A stretch of DNA of 35,000 nt from Chromera velia (lineage: Eukaryota > Sar > Chromeraceae), in assembly GCA_018398765.1 (NCBI GenBank), contig JAHBMJ010000506.1, positions 4,792-39,791 on the forward strand. The letters are read 5' to 3'. A model generated the notes under the pieces. The model was not told where the DNA came from, searched no databases, and saw only the letters and a program-made list of their open reading frames with translations. Made by a program: the position numbers and the translations under genes. Position 1 is the first letter of the stretch; every line of letters begins with the position of its first letter. This document shows, piece after piece, positions 25,146 to 35,000 of the stretch.

Positions 25146-27275
25146 AAGACGTCTGCACTTACACGCACTCTAGACAGACCCACAGGGTAGAAACGCAAAC
25201 ACGTATACTCACCGTCTCCCCTTCCGTCTACCGATCTTGTGATTCACCCCACGGCCCCCAGGTGGTGCCTGCCCCATACAGGACCCAGTCTTGATGTTTT
25301 TCTGACGAAGAAAAGCGTCCTACGTACACATCTCAACATGCACACATGCAGAGGTATACTCGGGAGAGTGAGGGCTAGAAGACAAAAGAAATTAACAGAT
25401 CGAGACAAGTTCATCATTGGAGAGTATTGCTTGCATGCCGGTCGTTTGCGAGGACATGCACTGGAGGGACATACAGACCCTCATCTCTCTTATCTGCCTG
25501 ATCTCCACTCTGATCGTCAAAGTAAGTAACTACAGGTGTAGGAAAAGGAAGGAGACAGCGAGATAGACAGAGAAGTGGTGGGATAAAAAATGCTTTTGCA
25601 GTTCAAAACACCGTCAAATTTATAGAGATTCAAAAAGGGAGACGGACCTAGGAGTACATGAATTGCATTCCAAGAGTTTCTGAACAGTCCTAAGCCTCTC
25701 TTGTCGAATCCAACTTTTTATACAACAAACACTGCAGTCAAGCTCAAGTTAGTGAAAAATAGTGCACCAGGAATCTGTTCACTCTTATATCATGCTGTTG
25801 TTTGGTTAATGTCTTCTTGGCCCTTCTTAGATGGACTTTGCATTTTGTCTTTTTCTGAGTGCTTTAATGCAACACTCACTTCCCTTTCAGAACTAAAGAT
25901 AACCTTTGTTGTGATCTTGCAAGCGTTCCTATGGAGTAGCAAGCAGGTGAAATAGGGAAGCAATTCAGAAGCAACACTTGCATAATGAGAAGAGACCGGG
26001 AGTCTACGGGTTAAACAACAGAGAACTCTTATAGCAAAGCAGACTGCCCATCGGAGAATAAATTAACTCAGAACATCAGAAAAGCTCACCAAACAGTGGT
26101 GTCATAAAAATTCGGAAGGCCCTTCATCTCATTTCTATCATCACTTAGACGAAACGGAGCAGTCTAAAAAAAAAAATTTGTATCGAAAGTCTGCATGGTC
26201 GTCTGCAGTTGACAGACTGAACGCTGATTGCTGATCGATGAAGTGCATGGAATGAACTGACTCCTGAGTCTGGGTTATGAGTCAGTGTCACTGTCTATCA
26301 TGGCTTTTCCCTCACATTTCGCTTTCACTGTTTGAGCCTGTTTCAGAGATTTTCAGAGCGTTTGATCTGACCGTTGGTCAGTTGATTTAAATGAAGTCAG
26401 GGCAGACTTTGGGAATCTTTGGGATACTTTTGGGATCGAGCCACACGAAATTTCAGGCGTTTAATTTGCATGCATGGCGCCATTAGGGTGGGGGATGGCG
26501 GGGAGGGGGGGGGGGGGCTAAACAATGCGGACGCCGCCGCATATTACCGTATATATCGCTGCAATACGGCAGCATTGAGCCAGAGAGCATGCCAGAGAGC
26601 CTCTGTCATGATCTGTCATGCAGTGATTGTCACAGCCTGTCAGAGATTAGCTCATGCAGTGAGTCTTCTGTCACTGTTTGAATTCTTGATACATCTTGGT
26701 ATTGTGCACCATCCATGAATCCCTTTCTAGGTATATGAGAAGATGTGTAAGAGCGACGATTTGATACGAGAAGCCGTGAACATTTGTTTCTTGTGGCGCA
26801 GACATAGTACACGGATATCACTCCTCTTATGGTATGGTGCAGATAGGTCCTCTCTTCCAGAATTTCCAGTATTTTCTCCCGACAAAAATATCGTAAGCAT
26901 TTTACAGATCCCAAAACTCTCCTCCAAGTTTCTTGTGACAATTTTGTCTTTCTCTGTAGGTGGAGACTTGTATACCTCACTAAATATCTCATTTTTCAGC
27001 TCACCTCTTTGGTTCCTGATTTTAGACATTGTCTTCATATCTCTCTGATAATTTTGTAGCCGAGGAGGATCTGCTCAGAGCGCTTGTTGAGCACGCTCAC
27101 CCGACTGCATTGTCACTGCAAAGATGAACTGCTTAGTACTGCTTAGAATGCCCGTCTATATACCTAAAATTTTTATGTTGGCCCAGTTGAAGCTAAGTCC
27201 CCAGTCTTTGCATGTTTACTCCTTTGTTTGTTCTTGATAAGAACAGCCCCATGAACTTCAAGTTCTTAACTGCAG

Positions 27276-27377
27276 GAAATGTTGGAGCTTGCCTTGGACA
27301 AAGAGGGCTTCGGCTTAGCGTTAGCTAGGGCATTGGCAACAATGATTGAGGCAGGAGGCCAATCCTCTACACATTAA
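27276..27377 (+). CDS. Possible terminal exon of an unidentified gene
   Basis: An acceptor CTGCAG is followed by an open frame of 33 codons and TAA, with a helical composition (EMLELALDKEGFGLALARA, then MIEAGG). An upstream segment after TTTTGTAG at 27060 (EEDLLRALVEHAHPTALSLQ) has similar character, but I find no donor that joins the two in phase. The frame also has its own ATG at 27279. The family is not recognised. Confidence 0.25.
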   Translation, partial: EMLELALDKEGFGLALARALATMIEAGGQSSTH

Positions 27378-28496
27378 TCCTTATCTTAATCCTAATTGAT
27401 GAGATATTAAATCGATTTAAAGTAAGAATTGTAACATGATCTCATCTTTACTAGCATCTTCAAGCAAGTTTCAGCAACATTTTTTAATATTTTCTCTAGT
27501 ACTTTTTGTACTATATATTTGTGATGCGCCTGAAAAAGTGAGCCAAAATTGCAGCATCATGCACTGAATTAGACTCCGATTAATTCACTCAAACACTTGC
27601 GATAACAGAGGTCAAGAAAACACAGGAAAAAATACAAAGAGGAAGACGAGAGACGGTCTCTTTCTGAATCAAATGCTCATGCGATCGATTGGCGATCCTT
27701 CCACTGATCCATCCACTTGCTCAACCTAGTCGAAGGTCTTCTGTGACAGAATTCCATTAGCGATTGATAGTCGGAATGTCAATTTCTCTCTGAATGTCTG
27801 TCTGCAACATTCTGCAACGACTAGAAAGCATTACTGGCGGACGCACACCCCGTTCAATCCCCCTTCCAACTTCCGAAACGCCCTCCAGACTCCTTGATTC
27901 TCCATTCATTCAGTCTCTCACAAAGTGCTACAGGAGAAAGCGAGTAAGTGTCACCATGAAGCAGAAGTGTTCTTTAATTGAGAGAAGCACAGTGAAGAAA
28001 AGACAACAATCGACGTCCCCTCGATCACCAATCGACCAGGTCGGGATGAAACGAATCCTTTTTGTTCGACGAAGACACTGCTTCTCGAAAGTCATCTTTT
28101 CTCATGGTCGATCTCAATGTGCCTCCCTGTGAGACTGCATGTAGGAAGAGATCGATCGACCAAACGACTCAGGCAGTCATTCAGATCAATTTTCTCCCCA
28201 TTACAGGGAGAGAAACGAATAGGCACACAGACTTAAGCAAGGCAATAGAAACAGAAACTTCCGTCCTCATTCAGAGCGAGAGGGAGAAGAGACGTGAGAA
28301 TCCTGTGCAATGCTTTCTTTTCTTTCTCTGTGGCCCAGGCTCGACTTGCAGGTAGAGCTAGAGGGAGCATGTGACTTTTCCCCCCGTCTCCTTCTCTTTC
28401 TATGCAGACGATCTCTCAACGCTGGAAATCCTGCTTGCTTCTATGCTCCCTTTCCGCACACCTGTCTCCCTCTCTCACTCTCGCCCTGCGCCTTGA

Positions 28497-28523
28497 GTGT
28501 GTGTGTGTGTGTGTGTGTGTGTG
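28497..28523. repeat. (TG)n microsatellite
   Basis: Pure TG run just downstream of the stop codon of the SNF2 gene. Confidence 0.85.
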
Positions 28524-28586
28524 TTCGTCTCTCTCCCTTATTCTCTCGTGCTCCCCTCTCCCCTTCCCTTTCCTCCCCTCCTTCTG

Positions 28587-28831
28587 TCATGCAAACAATT
28601 TCTTCAGTTCCTCCAATCCCAGCGTGACCCTCTCCATGCTCTCCCCTCCCCCCGGAACGACGCTATTCTCGGCCTCGCCGTCTCCAGATGAAGCACCGGT
28701 ACCTTCGCGGAGACGGAGCACGTGACTGCAGCAGCAAAGAGAGACACACAGAGGGAGCCGACGAAGACACCGTGATTTCATATCACCCCATGCTACGATC
28801 GCCCAACACGCATACTCGCACGCACACACGT

Positions 28832-28862
<31 letters not shown>

Positions 28863-28910
28863 GAGGGAGAGGCACGCACAACCAGACACGCACACACACA
28901 CGCGCGCGCG

Positions 28911-28950
<40 letters not shown>

Positions 28951-30248
28951 CACAGTTCTGCTCTCCACCACATTCTGTTTGGCGTAAAAATCCCGGAAAT
29001 TCCAGATCCTTCTTTCACATTGCGAATGCACCGAAAAAAGCAGCAGACTCGCGGGAGCGCTCTGCACTGCTCTCTGTATGTCTAAAGTAATCTGTTCATT
29101 GGGCAAGAACATCGGCGGGTCCCTCCAGTTCTTCGGCACATGCAGTGTGCGCTGTGAGTCATCTTCGATTTATATCCATGCGCCCGCCTTGCGCTCTTCA
29201 TAAGGTCACTCACTCACTCACTCACTCACCGTGCAGCTGCGTCTTTGGATTTGTGGAGCTCCAGAATTCTCTCCTCTATTGAGTCCTGCATACGCACATA
29301 CAAAGACGGAGAAAAAGAGAAGGGGGGGGGGAGAGACGAACCCGTTCGTGACAAAGTATCAAAGGAAGGAAGGAAGGAGTGCCAATGAATCTTTGACATG
29401 GTCTACGGAGAACAACATGACCATTGTGTATCTTCTGCTTGTCCTTATGCATCAATGTCCAGAAGAGTTTCTTTTCGCGAACTTCCTTCTTCCCGAAGTT
29501 GATAGAGGAAGTTGTGAAGATCTTGAAGATCTCAGCACATTTTCCCGAAAATTCTGAGGGACGCATAGCCACCTAGGGCTTTCGTACTGTCCCCTTCCGA
29601 ACACCCATGCTTGGCCTTCACCCAGGTATACACTCTTCCAATACAGTAGAACATGAACAAAGGAAAGTGTACACGAAAGAAGCCATTGGTATCACTGACT
29701 GACTGACTGACTGCTACAATGAGTCTCCCCACAACGACCTCCCGTCTCTGCCCAATCCTGTGAACCCTCTGGATGGCCTGTTCCTCTACTGCGGGGTTCC
29801 ACCACGGGTCGAGGAGGTACACGCGGGTCGCTGCACATACGCACACACACACACACACACAAATTCGAATTTGAATACACGCACCAAACACGTCTACGCG
29901 CATACGACCGCATGCCCGTATGCACACGCCCATGGAGAGATGAATGGACACGTGCATGGACACGCAGAATGGGCAACACCCACGCACTGGCTCTCCATGA
30001 GCTCCAAAAGAAGCCACGGACTGGCCACGGAATCCGAAAAAAGAACCCTGCCGCCATGAAGACAGAGAGAGAGCAACAAGGGGCCGCCATGAAGAGAGAG
30101 ACAGAGAGAGAGAGAGCAACAAGGGGCCGCCATGAAGACAGAGAGAGAGCAACAAGGGGCCGCCACGAAGAGAGAGAGAGAGCAACAAGGGGCCGCCATG
30201 AAGAGAGAGAGAGAGAGAGAGACAGAGAGAGCAACAAGGGGCCGCCAT

Positions 30249-30293
<45 letters not shown>

Positions 30294-30379
30294 GAGCAAC
30301 AAGGGGCCACCATGAAGACAGAGAGAGAGCAACAAGGGGCCGCCACGAAGAGAGAGAGAGAGCAACAAGGGGCCGCCAT

Positions 30380-30418
<39 letters not shown>

Positions 30419-30606
30419 GAGAGAGACAGACAGAGAGAGAGCAACAAGGGGCCGCCATGAAGACAGAGAGAGAGAGAGAGAACAACAAGGAGCCGCCATG
30501 AAGACAGAGAGAGAGCAACAAGGGGCCGCCATGAAGACAGAGAGAGAGCAACAAGGGGCCGCCACGAAGAGAGAGAGAGAGAGCAACAAGGGGCCGCCAT
30601 GAAGAC

Positions 30607-30645
<39 letters not shown>

Positions 30646-31723
30646 GAGAGAGAGAGACAAGACAGAGAGAGAGCAACAAGGGGCCGCCATGAAGACAGAG
30701 AGAGAGCAACAAGGGGCCGCCATGAAGACAGAGAGAGAGCAACAAGGGGCCGCCACGAAGACAGAGAGAGAGAGAGCAACAAGGGAGACAGACGCACAAA
30801 GTCTCTCTCATACATGCTGCCACACCAACGCGCTTGCAAGCACATAAACACGCGCACCCATGTATGTGGACGCATGTGAGCATAAATGCATAGATCCACG
30901 AATTTGACTGACCGACCTTCCACAAGATTCAATCCTACCCCCCCCGCTCTGAGAGAGACCAAAAGGGCCCGTCCCTTGCCCCCCTCTGACCGCCTCTTCC
31001 CTTCTGCCTCTCTCTCTGTCACTCTTTCCACCCCCGTGCACACACCCTCCCCGTCTCTGTCTCCATCTCCTCTGCCGCCGCGCTGCTCTTGTCCTCCCGA
31101 CCGCTCCTTTTCTGCTCCCCCTCTCATTTGAGGCACCTCTTCCTCTTCAAGAACACAAGCAGAAGAGGAAGAGGAAGACGAAGAGGCAGAGGAAGAGTGC
31201 GAAGCAGCGATCTTTCCAGTAACTGAAGAAGAGGAGAACGCGAAAGGACCGGCAGCAGCAGAAGAAGAAGAAGACGTAGAGGTCCCAAAACGAAACCACT
31301 CCAGAGCTGCCCTCCTCTTGTCGACGTTCATGCTGCCATCAAATCGACGACACAAAATCTGCAAATTGGCACAAGAAACAAAGATACGCAATCATCAGCG
31401 CGCGGAGATACAGATGGATGGATCAATCCATCATCAAACCTCACCAATTCTCTGGACTTCCTCATCATTCTTTTTGCTTCTCTCAACTCCCCCTCCTACC
31501 TGCCGACCCATTCTGCTGATGCGGAGTGTTTCCATGATCCAGAACGAAAAAGGTGAGTTGGAGGATGCATGAAGAAGAAAAAGTTCACCTTCCACCTAAC
31601 AATTCTGTGGGAGGAGGGACTTCTCAGACCTCTGTCTGTACCCACCCCCTTTTTCTCAAGAAGTCTCTGCACAATCTCGAGGAACGAGACCCACTGAGAG
31701 AAGATCACCACTCGGTGGCCACT

Positions 31724-31772
<49 letters not shown>

Positions 31773-34700
31773 CACACACACACACACACAAACGCATACA
31801 TGTTTATGCATAGATGGTACTGCAAACGCAGCAGCGTCAAACCTGAAGCTCTTCTCATGTAGTCAAAGAGCGGAAAGCCGGCGAGGTACCCCCCCGATAG
31901 ACGCTCAAATGTTTGCGTGGGCAGATTCATTCACATAATCAAATTGTAAGTTCTTCTTACCGTTGTGCCCTTCTCACCTGTGTGTCCGTCTGCACGAGCC
32001 GCAGAAGCCGCTGACACTTCCCAGAGAGGAAGAAAGGGAAAGGAAAGTTCACCCCTACACCGGATCCTTGATATGAGTCTGAGGTCGAGCGAGAGCCGTG
32101 CAGTGACATGGCAACCGCCATCGCCCTGCATTCCTCCATGAGCGCTTTGGTCTCTTCTCTCAAGAATCCCTTTCCTCTTTTCTCTTTTTGATTGCTTGAA
32201 TGCGATGAAGACCACTCTCTCTCCCTCTTCCTCGAGCTCGGCCCGCCCGCATTCTCCTTCTCCTCCTCCCCTCTGCCCTCACACCCGGGGCTAGCTTCAG
32301 ATTCTGCGGAAAGAGAGGAGACCCGACTATCCCCCCCCTTTTCCTCTTTCAGACCAGCAAAACCGGCCCGATATTCAGACTCGCTATGCGATTGCCTCAA
32401 GTCAGCTTGTCCTCCTTCCCTCCTCACAACGGCCTCTGGTCTTTCCGTCTCCGCGCACTTGTTGCCCCCACTCCCAACATCTCCATGGGCCGCCGGTCGA
32501 CAATCGTCTCTGTTGGCCTCCCTGCCAGACACAGTTGAAGGATGAGAGGGGCGATCCTCCACCCTGTCGGGCCTCGTGAAGGGAGAGCCCTCGTCCTCGG
32601 AGTCTGCCTCTCTGCAGGCAAACAAAAAGAGGGGGCGGGGCGGGTTGCCCAGAAAAAAGGACAAGCAAGGAGGACGAGTGGGAGGCGAAAAGGGAGACTG
32701 TACATGCATACGTACACAAAACAAAGGGGCAAGGGGGAAGACGCGAAAGCAAGATCTGGGAAGACAGGGAGAGAAAAAGAAAAACAAGCAAGACAGGACC
32801 TATGGCTTCCACAACAAGCCGATGCTCAACCGTTCTTGACTCATCGTCCTCTTTCTTGTTTGCGTATGACTCAAAGAGACTGGAGGACGAGAAAGAGCCC
32901 CGGGCAGACATCAAATTCTGTTCAATCAATATGCACGTATAGACAAAGACTGACGGCACGAGGACAAGCGCAGGATGGCACACGGCTTGTCGCAGTCTGA
33001 GGAGCAGAAGAAGAACGTGACTGTAGTTGTGGAGGACCTGAAGAGAAGGGAAAAGAAGAATGAGTTTTGAAGACTCTATTTTCTTTGCGATTCATGTAAG
33101 CGTGGTTCTTCTCAAACATCAACAAACAGACAAGAGACATTTACAATCTGATGAGAAAAGGAAAATTTTGTGTGAAGCTCCCTGATCAGCTGTATGCGCG
33201 CACTTTCATGTCCGATGATGGGCAGAGAGATTTCTTCCGAGCCTACCAGAGGCCCCTCGTGCGGGTAGAGGGTCAAATTGGGGTATGCTTCGGCGGTCTT
33301 TGGCGTGTTTCATGTGAAATTGAACAAATGCGGACGCATACACGCACATACAGACAGACAAGGATGCCTACTTACAAGAATGAATGCCAGTATGCATGTA
33401 AGTACCTGTCCTCTCGAGAGGAGATTGTCGAATTCATTTATTTTCATACTGTATGAAAAAGAATTCTGTATGAAAATAAATGTATGCACGTACCTGTCCC
33501 CTCGAGAGGAGATTGTCGAATTCATTTATTTTCATACTGTATGAAAAAAAATTCTGTATGAAAATAAATGTATGCACGTACCTGTCCTCTCGAGAGGAGA
33601 TTGTCGAATTCATTTATTTTCATACTGTATGAAAAAGAATTCTGTATGAAAATAAATGTATGCACGTACCTGTCCCCTCGAGAGGAGATTGTCGAATTCA
33701 GATTTGCTTTTGAAGAAAAGCGCGTCGTAGAACTCTCTTTCCGCGTCCGTCTGCAAAAAGAGACACACAGAGAGACATCCAGAGAGAACAGGGTGGAGAG
33801 GAGAGGAGAGGACAGGACAGCAGGGCTGACTGACGGGAAATCGAACTCATCGAAATACAAGGAGCAGAGAGTGTCCCTACTGTCTCCTTCCAAGCACTTG
33901 GCAATGACAGTAAGCTGTCGGCACGGCGACTTCTTCCAGAGAGTCTTGCCGTCTCCTCTCACACAGTCCTCAGTCACTCTGAGAGCCAGACAAAATTTCT
34001 CTTTGCAACTTTCGAGGATTCGAAATAATCTGCTTGCCCGGTCTTTCTTTCTTCTGTGTACAAATCGTGTGAAAGAACACTTTCACATTCTTGTTCATTT
34101 TACAATCCCTGTCTTATTCACTGATGGACTGCCTGACTAACTGACCAATGTGATTCTCTCGACGTTAACAATCTTTGGAGGCAGCTGGATGATCGGAAGA
34201 CCGTCAGGACCCTTGCAGGCCCCCGTTCTTCTCAGCACGAGGTCACTCGCCATCACACGGACTGCCTCTGCCGCCTCTGCACTATCGCCCTTTGCCACAC
34301 GGTCAGTCACCAGCTTCTTCCACCAGACCCACTCACCCCATGGTGAGACTCTGCACGCAAAATATAGGACAAACATGCAGACATACACGAAATCATCCAT
34401 ATGCATACAAACAGAAAATTCAGTCATGCATGAACACGCAGATCGAGACTCAAACTGCCAAAACCATCGGCTATGCCCAAACGAACACACACATAAACCC
34501 GTGCACAGTACAAGCAAAGTATTAATACATAGATACACACACAAATAGCTTGATCCTCTACCTTCGAATCCAAGGAATTGCATGAGCACAAAGAGCAAAG
34601 CCGCCGATAGAATGCCGAATGAAGCTTTTGATGAGACAGGACACTGTTCTGCAGAAGACAGACACTTACATCTACAGAAAGCATGCGCAGGTCATTTCTC

Positions 34701-35000
34701 CTGACGTACCTGAGAAAACGGAAGAGAGCAAAGAGGTCGTCGAGGGAGTTCTGAATCGGCGTTCCCGTCAGACACCACCGAGCGGACGCAGAAAGGGCGC
34801 ACACAGATTTGGACAGCTTCGTCTGCCTCCCCTTGATCATGTGGGCCTCGTCCAGAATGATGCGCTGCAGGCAGGAGTCGCAAATTCGTGAATCGTCAGT
34901 CTCAAGTTCTCCCTCGCTCCCGCACTCTCTCTCGTCTCCCTGCTGCTCTGTGTGTGTGTGTGTGATGATAATGAGCTCACCGCCAGGCCTAGTCGCCGGC
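28587..35000 (-). CDS. RAD5/RAD16-like SNF2 ATPase without RING, 5' end off window
   Basis: DNA-dependent ATPase/translocase of the SNF2 family, presumably nuclear. Exons: 35000-34981 (partial), 34864-34710, 34350-34146, 33750-33670, 33037-32955, 32611-31978, 31723-31646, 31358-30917, 29830-29712, 29285-29230, 28725-28587. All phases agree; 663 codons follow from 34864. Visible: motif II DEAH ([11 protein letters not shown]), motif III ([19 protein letters not shown]), motif IV (RVVIFSQW), motif V ([14 protein letters not shown]), motif VI ([12 protein letters not shown]) and the tail [11 protein letters not shown]. The Walker A part lies beyond 35000. Where RAD5/RAD16/HLTF proteins carry a RING finger, there is instead about 200 residues of charged, Ser/Glu-rich, likely disordered sequence with too few cysteines. 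Exon 31358-30917 holds a second Ser-rich insert. Its role in DNA repair or chromatin is inferred from family. Confidence 0.92.
28803..28947. repeat. (CA)n and (GA)n tracts
   Basis: CA runs followed by a GA run in the last intron of the SNF2 gene. Confidence 0.85.
29841..29862. repeat. (CA)n run beside a 3' splice site
   Basis: Short CA run. On the gene strand it is (TG)n ending about 10 bases before the acceptor of the SNF2 exon at 29830. Confidence 0.8.
30045..30790. repeat. Minisatellite GCAACAAGGGGCCGCC + (GA)n, about 16 copies
   Basis: The core GAGCAACAAGGGGCCGCCAT followed by GAAGA(C)AGA and a variable GA run occurs about 16 times, with spacing from about 35 to 70 bases. It fills most of the 1,086-nt intron between SNF2 exons 31358-30917 and 29830-29712. 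Confidence 0.92.
31727..31791. repeat. (CA)n microsatellite beside a 3' splice site
   Basis: About 65 bases of CA with one CG interruption. On the gene strand it is (TG)n running right up to the acceptor of the SNF2 exon that begins at 31723. Confidence 0.9.
33395..33701 (-). repeat. 88-bp tandem repeats across an SNF2 exon donor
   Basis: The marker CTCGAG occurs at 33413, 33501, 33589 and 33677, a strict 88-base period: three full units plus a partial one. On the gene strand each unit has the exon end ([10 protein letters not shown]), the junction GGACAG|GTACGT and a pyrimidine-rich acceptor-like TTCTTTTTCATACAG. Units also hold two palindromes, CCTCTCGAGAGG and TTCATACAGTATGAA. The copy used by the gene is the one at 33670/33669. 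Confidence 0.93.

Larger units (their letters stand above)
24658..28586. other. Spacer with simple repeats and doubtful exons
   Basis: No firm gene. After the microsatellite block (24757-25145) the sequence is mixed. A G-run of about 16 bases lies near 26502-26517, with recurring CAGAGA and TGTCATGCAG words around 26580-26660. Doubtful plus-strand pieces: 27060-27124 and 27276-27377 (see separate entry). Another is ATG 27794 to a perfect donor GTAAGT at 27944, giving 50 codons that would join in phase to 28207-28236. A minus frame at 26727-27038 (103 codons from ATG) is also open. None matches a family I know. Confidence 0.45.

Noticed and set aside
28783-29139. Minus-strand frame starting [12 protein letters not shown] as an SNF2 exon
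   Set aside because: Exons 29285-29230 and 28725-28587 already join in phase and end with the family-typical tail; this frame is not needed and runs into (GA)n.
29692-30756. Long minus-strand open frames rich in [13 protein letters not shown]-type repeats
   Set aside because: They follow the minisatellite in all frames. The only coding evidence is the flanking SNF2 exons, so the repeat is treated as intron and noted as a finding.
31811-31930. Extra SNF2 exon ([17 protein letters not shown] frame)
   Set aside because: The flanking exons 32611-31978 and 31723-31646 join in phase 0 and give a continuous helicase-domain sequence; adding this piece breaks the frame.

Overview
This is nuclear DNA of an intron-rich eukaryote. 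The genes are split into many short exons with GT-AG introns, and the spaces between them are full of (CA)n, (GA)n and (GGAA)n tracts. One product begins with a signal peptide followed at once by an F-N-P-S-S-F stretch, the bipartite leader expected for a complex (secondary) plastid. Together with frequent TGCATGCA motifs, this suggests a photosynthetic alveolate. A chromerid alga (Chromera or Vitrella type) is my inference; it is not shown by any marker gene.

Five genes can be rebuilt exon by exon with matching phases. (1) Minus, 296-1551: a secreted RCC1-repeat protein, 3' end unresolved. (2) Minus, 4155-8448: a complete 8-exon, 353-aa cAMP-dependent protein kinase catalytic subunit. (3) Plus, 9098-12887: a 5-exon, 340-aa plastid-targeted protein joining a thioredoxin-like [2Fe-2S] ferredoxin domain to a TPR region; it lies head to head with the kinase. 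(4) Plus, 14315-18941: a complete 9-exon, 512-aa kynureninase. (5) Minus, 28587-35000: the 3' part of a RAD5/RAD16-like SNF2 ATPase that lacks the family's RING finger and runs off the right edge.

The rest is accessory. There is an AT-rich island at about 1990-2820 with a small foldback element flanked by an 8-bp direct repeat. A second foldback element at 13.1-13.3 kb is flanked by a 9-bp direct repeat. A 1.2-kb polypurine tract lies at 21.2-22.4 kb. A tandemly duplicated, frame-disrupted RRM-like coding region lies at 22.4-24.7 kb. A few possible small genes are listed with low confidence.

The most striking pattern concerns splice sites. In two unrelated genes (kynureninase and the SNF2 ATPase) the end of an exon with its 5' splice site is copied about four times in tandem (41-bp and 88-bp units). 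All 32 donors I could place have G at +5 while +3 is free, and several acceptors follow (TG)n runs instead of a pyrimidine tract. One 1,086-nt minisatellite intron is free of stops and a multiple of three. I found no rRNA, tRNA, CRISPR or intact autonomous transposon.
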